64,000 bases of DNA from Flavobacterium psychrophilum (lineage in GTDB: Bacteria > Bacteroidota > Bacteroidia > Flavobacteriales > Flavobacteriaceae): NCBI GenBank assembly GCA_945874225.1, contig CAMCFT010000001.1, forward strand, positions 124,001 through 188,000, written 5' to 3'. Shown here piece by piece: positions 58,277 through 64,000 of this stretch. The translations under genes and the position numbers were made by a program. Below the pieces are notes generated by a model. It was not told the origin of the DNA and ran no database searches. It was given only the letters and a program-made list of their open reading frames with translations. The stretch's first letter is position 1. Each line of letters starts with the position of its first letter.

Positions 58277-59737
58277 TTATTTTCTGTTTAAAATTCGTTT
58301 TAATGTTTCTTTTTCGTTGTAATAAATAAAATACAAGAATATTGCCAATAATGGGATTCCCACGAAATAATTTTCTCTAAATCCATAGAAAGAAATGGCT
58401 GAAAATAGGATTGACAATCCCAAATAACCTCCTATTTTATTCATATCATACGGAATTGGGTAATATTTATTTCCGAGTACATAGGAAATAATCATCATAC
58501 TTCCGTAAGCAGCAATAGTGGCAATTGCCGAGCCGTAATAGCTATATTTTGGGATTAAAAGATAATTTAAAACCAAAGTTAGTATGGCACCCACAATGGA
58601 AATATAAGCGCCAATTTTGGTTTTATCAGTGAGTTTGTACCAAACCGAAAGATTGTTGTAAATACCTAGGCAAAAGTTAGCCAAAATAATTAGCGGCACG
58701 ACTTTCATCGCTTCCCAATAAGATTTGTCGTCAAGTAGCAAAAACTTCAAAACATCGGCAAAAACGATAACACCAAGAAGAATTAACGAACCCATTATCA
58801 CGAAATATTTGGTAATGACGGCATACGTTTCCGGTGCGTTTTCGTTTCCGGAATGACTGAAAAAGAAAGGCTCTATTCCCAAGCGGAAAGCAGTGGCAAA
58901 CAAAACCATAAACAATCCGAGTTTGTAACAGGCGGAATAAGCTCCAACTTCGGATTTTGCAATGTTTTCCGGAAGCAAGTAGCCCAATAGTATTTTGTCT
59001 AAATGCTCATTGACCGCAAAAGCGATTCCAGCCACAAGTATCGGCAAGCCGTATTTCATCATTTTTTTCCAAAGTTCGGTATCGAATTTTCGGTTTAAGG
59101 AAAGGTAATTTGGCGAAAGCACGACCAATGTCAGTAAACTGGCCAACAAGTTAGCCACGAAAATGTATCCTATTTCGAAGTGCTCGATATATAAATTATC
59201 GATGAATGAATTGGGATTGGCTTGGGCTAATTTTGGCAAAAACAGCAAGAAGAAAATATTGAGAATCAAGTTGACCATCACGTTTCCTATCTTGATTGCG
59301 GCATACATTATTGGGCGTTGATTCGCACGCAATTTTGAGAACGGAACGATTACCAAAGCATCCAGGGCTAAAATCCAAATGGAATACGTAATGTATTGTT
59401 CATCGACATTGGCTAGGGCTGCCAAGGAACTCCTGAAAATTAAGGCTCCAAAAAGGAAAAAAATCGTAGACCAAAATATGGAAATTGTGGTGGTGGCAAT
59501 TACATTTTGCTTGTCTTTTTCGGAATTATAAAACCGAAAAAAAGCGGTTTCCATTCCGTAAGACAAAATAACATTGAAAAAAACCATCCACGATAATAGA
59601 ATGGAAACTTCTCCATATTCGGCGGTGGGCAATATTCCTGTGTATAAACGTACCAATAAGAAACTCAGCATTCGAGGTAAAACCGTCGCGAGTCCGTAAA
59701 TGGCAGTTTGCTTGAAAAGATTTTTATATAATCCCAA
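58277..59737 (-). CDS. Oligosaccharide flippase / Wzx-like membrane protein
   Basis: 486 residues with about fourteen membrane helices of the MATE/Wzx superfamily (GLYKNLFKQTAIYGLATVLPRMLSFLLVRLYTGILP at the start; PILVAGIAFAVNEHLDKILLGYLLPEN). It probably moves lipid-linked sugars across the inner membrane, fitting the adjacent nucleotidyltransferase. Start choice: the frame opens at TTG 59764, and a second TTG at 59737 gives a protein starting GLYKNLFKQT, the usual family start. A -7 box at 59762-59769 overlaps the first TTG, so 59737 was chosen. Confidence 0.88.
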   Translation of the reverse strand: MGLYKNLFKQTAIYGLATVLPRMLSFLLVRLYTGILPTAEYGEVSILLSWMVFFNVILSYGMETAFFRFYNSEKDKQNVIATTTISIFWSTIFFLFGALIFRSSLAALANVDEQYITYSIWILALDALVIVPFSKLRANQRPIMYAAIKIGNVMVNLILNIFFLLFLPKLAQANPNSFIDNLYIEHFEIGYIFVANLLASLLTLVVLSPNYLSLNRKFDTELWKKMMKYGLPILVAGIAFAVNEHLDKILLGYLLPENIAKSEVGAYSACYKLGLFMVLFATAFRLGIEPFFFSHSGNENAPETYAVITKYFVIMGSLILLGVIVFADVLKFLLLDDKSYWEAMKVVPLIILANFCLGIYNNLSVWYKLTDKTKIGAYISIVGAILTLVLNYLLIPKYSYYGSAIATIAAYGSMMIISYVLGNKYYPIPYDMNKIGGYLGLSILFSAISFYGFRENYFVGIPLLAIFLYFIYYNEKETLKRILNRK

Positions 59738-59761
59738 AAGTATATTTATTAATTTATAAGA

Positions 59762-59769
59762 CAAAAATA
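59762..59769 (-). promoter_or_regulatory. Possible -7 box for the flippase gene
   Basis: CAAAAATA on the plus strand reads TATTTTTG on the minus strand, 24 bp before the TTG at 59737. The overlap with the earlier TTG favours the shorter protein. Confidence 0.4.
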
Positions 59770-59832
59770 ACCATTTCTTTGGTTTAATCCTGATTTTATT
59801 GATTCAAACCTAATAGTTTATAAACCTTCGAA

Positions 59833-60270
59833 CTATGTCAATCCTTCTTCGTTTAATGTTTTAATAAAATGAAATCCTCTTGGATTATACCCTTGATTGT
59901 AATAGAACCTATGTGCGGTAAAATTCTGTGTGTAAGCATCAAGAACAATCATCGTACAATCTAAATCGGTTGCTTTTTGATTGACAAAATCCGTTAGAAT
60001 TTTTCCAATTCCCTTGGAACGATGTTCCGGATGAACAATGAAATTGTCGATTTCTATATATTTTCCGGACCACAGTTTGATTCCATACCATAAACCGGTA
60101 AGTCCAACGCATTCCTCTCCGTCAAAAACCGCAACCTGTGTATAATTGTGCGGAATCATTGCTTCAAGATAAGATTTGTATTTTTCTTCGGAAATATTTG
60201 GGTATAAATGACGGATTATTCCGATTTGGGCATACATTTCGTCGAATGTGGTGAGTTCTATGGTTTTCAA
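59833..60270 (-). CDS. GNAT-family N-acetyltransferase
   Basis: 145 residues with the acetyl-CoA binding motif EHRSKGIGKILTDFVNQKA (R/Q-x-x-G-x-G, about 83-101), preceded by YIEIDNFIVHP and followed by CTMIVLDAYTQNFTAHRFYYNQGY. Substrate unknown. The start is TTG at 60270; the first residues KTIELTTFDEM fit the fold and no ATG is near. It is a stand-alone gene between the flippase and atpG. Confidence 0.9.
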   Translation of the reverse strand: MKTIELTTFDEMYAQIGIIRHLYPNISEEKYKSYLEAMIPHNYTQVAVFDGEECVGLTGLWYGIKLWSGKYIEIDNFIVHPEHRSKGIGKILTDFVNQKATDLDCTMIVLDAYTQNFTAHRFYYNQGYNPRGFHFIKTLNEEGLT

Positions 60271-60296
60271 GGTTGTGAATTTTTGTAAATTTAATC

Positions 60297-60328
60297 AAAA
60301 AAAAAGAGCCACGATATCCGCAGCTCTT
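60297..60328 (-). terminator. Probable terminator of the atp cluster
   Basis: On the minus strand AAGAGC (60328-60323) pairs with GCTCTT (60309-60304), followed by a run of T (60303-60297). It is about 75 bp after the atpG stop. Confidence 0.6.
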
Positions 60329-60349
60329 CAATATATATTTAGAATAAGA

Positions 60350-60421
60350 TTCTTATCCTTTCAAAGCTTCGCAGTTTGAAATTTGAAAAATTAAAAAATT
60401 TTTCTTATCCTTTCAAAGCTT
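60350..60421. repeat. Duplicated 3' end of atpG
   Basis: TTCTTATCCTTTCAAAGCTT plus C occurs at 60350-60370 and again at 60402-60421. The second copy is the atpG end (Glu-Ala-Leu-Lys-Gly-stop on the minus strand). The first is a non-coding copy 52 bp downstream of the real stop. Confidence 0.8.
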
Positions 60422-61265
60422 CCGCTCCACCAACGATTTCTAAGATTTCATTAGTAATCGCAGCTTGACGTGCTTTGTTGTAAGTTAATTTCAATTGATC
60501 TCTCAACTCAGTTGCGTTGTCTGTTGCTTTATGCATTGCAGTCATACGCGCTCCGTGTTCAGAGGCAAATGAATCTCTAATTCCTTTGTATAATTGTGTT
60601 TTCAATGATTTTGGAATCAAAGTCAATACAATTTCTTCTTTGGATGGTTCAAAGATATAATCACCAGTTGAAGCTGGTTTATCCGTTTTTATTGCTGCTA
60701 ATGGTAAAAATTGTTCGGTTTGAACGATTTGAGTAGCCGCATTTTTAAATTGGTTATAAACCAATTCGATTTTGTCATATTCTCCGGAAACAAATTTCTG
60801 GGTCAATGTTTCGGCAATTACAGTAACATTGTCAAAAGTCAAATCATCAAAAACGTGACTTTGATTGTCTACCACAGAAAGCGTTTTAGTTAATATGTCA
60901 TTCCCTTTTTTACCTATGGCAAAAACATCAACTTGTTTTCCCGAGTAAAATTCGGCCCGGCTTTTAACTTCCTTGATTACATTACTGTTGAAAGCCCCGC
61001 ACAAACCTCTGTTTGAAGTTATGGCAACAACCAATACTTTTTTAAGCTCGCGTTGTGTTGTGAATTCTCCTCCAACGTCTCCATCAAGAGTCGCCGAAAG
61101 GTTTTGCAGTAATTCCGTTAATTTTTCGGCATAAGGTCGCATTGCTGTGATGGCATCTTGTGCCTTCTTAAGCTTTGCAGCAGAAACCATTTTCATCGCA
61201 GAAGTAATCTGCATCGTTGATGAAACGGAAGTAATTCTATTACGGATTTCCTTTAAATTTGCCAT
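60405..61265 (-). CDS. atpG: ATP synthase F1 gamma subunit
   Basis: Central rotor shaft of F1. 286 residues from ATG 61265; an upstream in-frame start at 61286 adds 7 residues that do not fit. It begins ANLKEIRNRITSVSSTMQITSAMKMVSAAKLKKAQ, the conserved N-terminal helix, and ends TYNKARQAAITNEILEIVGGAEALKG. Last gene of this atp cluster; a tandem copy of its final 20 bases follows the stop. Confidence 0.96.
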   Translation of the reverse strand: MANLKEIRNRITSVSSTMQITSAMKMVSAAKLKKAQDAITAMRPYAEKLTELLQNLSATLDGDVGGEFTTQRELKKVLVVAITSNRGLCGAFNSNVIKEVKSRAEFYSGKQVDVFAIGKKGNDILTKTLSVVDNQSHVFDDLTFDNVTVIAETLTQKFVSGEYDKIELVYNQFKNAATQIVQTEQFLPLAAIKTDKPASTGDYIFEPSKEEIVLTLIPKSLKTQLYKGIRDSFASEHGARMTAMHKATDNATELRDQLKLTYNKARQAAITNEILEIVGGAEALKG

Positions 61266-61370
61266 TTTATAAAAGTCTAATGTCATAAAGTCATAAAGAC
61301 AAAAGTCTATTAAAGTATCGAATCGTTAGATTTGACTTTAGACTTTCGGCTTTAAGACCTTTGACTAATT

Positions 61371-62948
61371 TTAGTTATATTTCGCTGAAATTTCTTTTGC
61401 TACTGATTCAAGTACATCTGTAATTTCGTCAGTTAATTTTCCTGCTTTCAAAGCATCAAGAATATTTCTATGTTTGTTGTTTAAGTATTCCAAGTAATCT
61501 TTTTCGAATTCTTTCACTTTATTAACAGGAACATTTCTCAACAGGTTTTTTGAACCAGCATAGATAATGGCAGTTTGATTTTCAACAGTATAAGGGTCGT
61601 TAAGATTTTGTTTCAAGATCTCAACGTTTCTTTTTCCTTTTTCAATTACGTTTAAAGTAACTGCATCCAAATCAGAACCAAATTTAGCAAACGCTTCTAA
61701 TTCGCGGTATTGTGCTTGGTCTAATTTTAAAGTACCTGCAACTTTTTTCATTGATTTAATTTGAGCATTACCTCCAACACGTGATACCGAAATACCTACG
61801 TTAATCGCTGGACGAACACCTGAATTAAACAAATCACCATCCAAGAAAATCTGACCATCTGTAATCGAAATTACATTTGTTGGGATGTATGCAGAAACGT
61901 CACCCGCTTGAGTTTCGATAATTGGCAAAGCAGTCAAAGAACCACCACCTTTTACGATACCTTTTAATGAATCTGGTAAATCGTTCATGTTTTTTGCAAT
62001 TCCGTCATCGGCAATTACTTTACAAGCTCTTTCTAATAAACGAGAGTGCAAGTAAAAAACGTCTCCAGGATATGCTTCACGTCCTGGTGGTCTTCTCAAC
62101 AAAAGAGAAACTTCACGATACGCAACAGCTTGTTTAGATAAATCATCATAAACAATTAAAGCTGGACGACCTGAATCTCTAAAATATTCACCAATTGCAG
62201 CACCTGCCATTGGAGCATAAACTTGCATTGGAGCTGGATCAGAAGCATTAGCAGCCACAATTACTGTGTAAGCCATTGCACCTCTTTCTTCCAACATTTT
62301 TGCGATTCCTGCTACAGTTGACGCTTTTTGTCCAATTGCAACATATATACAAAATACAGGTTTTCCTGCATCGTAAAATTCTTTTTGATTCAAAATGGTA
62401 TCCAAACAAACGGTAGATTTACCTGTTTGACGGTCACCAATAACTAGCTCACGTTGTCCACGACCTACTGGAATCATTGCATCTACTGCTTTGATACCTG
62501 TTTGTAATGGCTCAGTAACTGGCTGACGGAAGATAACTCCAGGAGCTTTTCTTTCTAATGGCATTTCGAATAATTCGCCAGTAATAGGTCCTTTTCCATC
62601 AATTGGAAATCCAAGTGTGTTTACTACACGACCTACCATTCCTTCTCCTGTTTTTAGGGAAGCAATACGTTGTGTTCTTTTAACTGTTGAACCTTCTTTG
62701 ATTCCTGTTGATGGTCCTAAAAGTACCACACCAACATTGTCTTCTTCAAGATTCAAAACAATAGCTTCAAGTCCATTGTCAAATTCTACAAGTTCACCAT
62801 ATTGAACATTAGAAAGCCCATAAACACGAGCAATCCCATCTCCTACATTTAGTACTGATCCAACTTCTTCAAGTGTAGCTCCAGATTCGAATGCTTCAAC
62901 TTGTTTTCTTAATATTGCTGAAATCTCAGCAGGTTTAATTTCCGCCAT
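61371..62948 (-). CDS. atpA: ATP synthase F1 alpha subunit
   Basis: 525 residues with the Walker A motif GDRQTGKST (about 169-177), Walker B-like [10 protein letters not shown] and the ATPase alpha/beta signature [13 protein letters not shown]. Regulatory/catalytic subunit of F1. Start ATG 62948; 16 bp after the atpH stop. The 105-bp gap to atpG contains only low-complexity GACTTTAGAC-type sequence. Confidence 0.98.
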   Translation of the reverse strand: MAEIKPAEISAILRKQVEAFESGATLEEVGSVLNVGDGIARVYGLSNVQYGELVEFDNGLEAIVLNLEEDNVGVVLLGPSTGIKEGSTVKRTQRIASLKTGEGMVGRVVNTLGFPIDGKGPITGELFEMPLERKAPGVIFRQPVTEPLQTGIKAVDAMIPVGRGQRELVIGDRQTGKSTVCLDTILNQKEFYDAGKPVFCIYVAIGQKASTVAGIAKMLEERGAMAYTVIVAANASDPAPMQVYAPMAGAAIGEYFRDSGRPALIVYDDLSKQAVAYREVSLLLRRPPGREAYPGDVFYLHSRLLERACKVIADDGIAKNMNDLPDSLKGIVKGGGSLTALPIIETQAGDVSAYIPTNVISITDGQIFLDGDLFNSGVRPAINVGISVSRVGGNAQIKSMKKVAGTLKLDQAQYRELEAFAKFGSDLDAVTLNVIEKGKRNVEILKQNLNDPYTVENQTAIIYAGSKNLLRNVPVNKVKEFEKDYLEYLNNKHRNILDALKAGKLTDEITDVLESVAKEISAKYN

Positions 62949-62964
62949 AATTATTTATAAATAA

Positions 62965-63498
62965 CTAGTTATTCAATTCTCTTTTTAAAACTTGTAATCT
63001 GTTGGCAACAGAAGCGTTGTATTGCTTGTCACCTATTCTTAAAATAAATCCTCCAATGATGGATGGATCTACAGTGTTTTCAATCGTAATCTTCTTGTCT
63101 GAAAATGTTGCTATTTTAGCCGAAACTTTAGCTTCCAAAGCGGCGTCCATAGGAATGGCTGTTGTGACTTTTGCCACTTCAACACCGTTCATAATATCAA
63201 ACAATTTGTTGTATTCTACTGCAATGGCACCTAAAATTTCAAATCTTTTGTTTTCCAATAATAGATGAAAAAGGCTTTTTGTTACCGCATTTGAATTTGC
63301 AAAAACTTCTAAAAGTGCATTTTCTTTTTGCTCTACTTTAATAGTTGGGCTTTGAATAAAAATATTCAATTCCGCATTGGTATTAATCGTAGAAGAAATC
63401 AATGCCATATCAGCACTAACTTCAGAAGCTACTTTTTTGGAGTCTGCGATTTCCAGAATGGCTTTTGCGTAACGAATTGCTGCTCTTGTACCTGACAT
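62965..63498 (-). CDS. atpH: ATP synthase delta subunit
   Basis: 177 residues; the OSCP/delta family with N-terminal GTRAAIRYAKAILEIADSKK and the C-terminal signature VDPSIIGGFILRIGDKQYNASVANRLQVLKREL. Links F1 to the Fo stalk. It starts 1 bp after the atpF stop. Confidence 0.95.
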   Translation of the reverse strand: MSGTRAAIRYAKAILEIADSKKVASEVSADMALISSTINTNAELNIFIQSPTIKVEQKENALLEVFANSNAVTKSLFHLLLENKRFEILGAIAVEYNKLFDIMNGVEVAKVTTAIPMDAALEAKVSAKIATFSDKKITIENTVDPSIIGGFILRIGDKQYNASVANRLQVLKRELNN

Positions 63499-63499
63499 A

Positions 63500-64000
63500 T
63501 TAGCTTAATTTAGCGTCGCCTAACATTTTCTCCACTAATTTTACTTGAGTAGCTTTGTTAGATAATTCGTCTTTTAATAATTTCTCAGCAATTTCAATAG
63601 ACAAGGTAGAAACCTGAAGTTTCAATTCTGCCAAAGCGGCATTTTTTTCGCTTTCGATTGCAGCTTTCGCTTGTTCGATCATTTTCAACCCTTGAGCTTG
63701 TGCTTCGTTTTTGGCATCTGAAACCATTTTCTCTTTTATTTCACGAGCATCTTTTAACATTGCATCGCGTTCTAATCTTGCTTCTTGCAAAATACGTTGA
63801 TTGTCAGATTGAAGATTTTGCATTTCTTTTCTAGCATTGTCAGCTGAAAGCAAGGCGTTTTTTATACCTTCTTCTCTTTCGTTAACGGCGTCAAGAATTG
63901 GTTTCCAAGCAAATTTTTTCAATAGGAAAATCAATCCTACAAAAATTATTGTTTGCCAGATAAATAATCCAAACGAAAAATCATTTATTAACTTTTCCAT
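63500..64000 (-). CDS. atpF: ATP synthase Fo b subunit
   Basis: 166 residues: one N-terminal membrane helix (FGLFIWQTIIFVGLIFLLKKF, about 9-30) and a long amphipathic stalk helix rich in A, E and K. The ATG lies exactly at the window edge (64000), so the gene is complete but its upstream region, probably with atpE and atpB, lies outside. The order b-delta-alpha-gamma is clear. The beta and epsilon genes do not follow gamma, as is usual in Bacteroidota. Confidence 0.95.
   Translation of the reverse strand: MEKLINDFSFGLFIWQTIIFVGLIFLLKKFAWKPILDAVNEREEGIKNALLSADNARKEMQNLQSDNQRILQEARLERDAMLKDAREIKEKMVSDAKNEAQAQGLKMIEQAKAAIESEKNAALAELKLQVSTLSIEIAEKLLKDELSNKATQVKLVEKMLGDAKLS

Noticed and set aside
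1..64000. tRNA, rRNA, riboswitch, prophage or insertion sequence
   Set aside because: Looked for by reading; no cloverleaf, conserved riboswitch core or transposase was found. A covariance-model scan would be needed to be certain.

Overview
The window reads as chromosomal DNA of a Flavobacterium-like member of the Bacteroidota. The DNA is AT-rich. Several genes are preceded by the Bacteroidota -7 box TAnnTTTG and few have a strong Shine-Dalgarno sequence. There is a protein with a type IX secretion C-terminal sorting domain (probable PorZ), a TonB-dependent receptor, a complete Bat (aerotolerance) cluster, and an ATP synthase cluster in F-H-A-G order. The species cannot be named from the sequence alone. 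No rRNA, tRNA, CRISPR array, transposase or prophage was seen.

Layout. 0-16.7 kb is mostly on the minus strand: a patatin/outer-membrane barrel fusion, uvrC, lspA, a DksA-like protein, ileS, a small HTH/membrane pair, recO, probable porZ and gdhA. A plus-strand PLP decarboxylase and a folate cyclo-ligase gene sit between them. 17-28.4 kb holds housekeeping genes on both strands: a cystathionine gamma-synthase-type enzyme, an ArsC-like protein with an EamA transporter, yicC, gmk, nadD, a DJ-1/PfpI protein, gpsA, pheS and a CvpA-like protein. 28.5-38.7 kb is one long minus-strand cluster: moxR, a DUF58 protein, a BatD-like protein, then batA, batB, batC, batD and batE. Two small hitch-hiker genes (four-helix-bundle and GxxExxY) interrupt it. 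38.9-49.2 kb is more accessory: an aldo/keto reductase, an AlbA-type protein with a metallophosphoesterase, an exported SAM hydrolase divergent from a TonB receptor, an amino-acid permease, a decayed copy of the phosphoesterase gene, and a lipoprotein/polysaccharide deacetylase pair. 49.6-53 kb is the circularly permuted ATP-grasp / alpha-E / transglutaminase cluster. 53-59.8 kb is a minus-strand envelope cluster: EnvC-like, DUF4292 lipoprotein, TPR protein, sugar nucleotidyltransferase, dut and a flippase. 60.4-64 kb is atpG, atpA, atpH and atpF.

The most striking signal is not a gene. Short palindromic repeats of several families fill the intergenic spaces, and some have entered coding sequence. 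One GC-rich family (core CCCCCTAACCCCCAAAGGGGG, with variants) encodes an in-frame 35-residue insert in IleS, the hydrophobic core of the BatC signal peptide, the last residues and stop of BatB, and the C-terminal tail of the EamA transporter. A facing pair of copies also forms a terminator and appears to supply the -33 element for yicC. A separate perfect 25-bp inverted repeat flanks the four-helix-bundle gene inside the bat cluster. Together these suggest small mobile or REP-like elements that reshape proteins and expression signals here.

Coordinates of small sites were counted by hand and may be off by a base.
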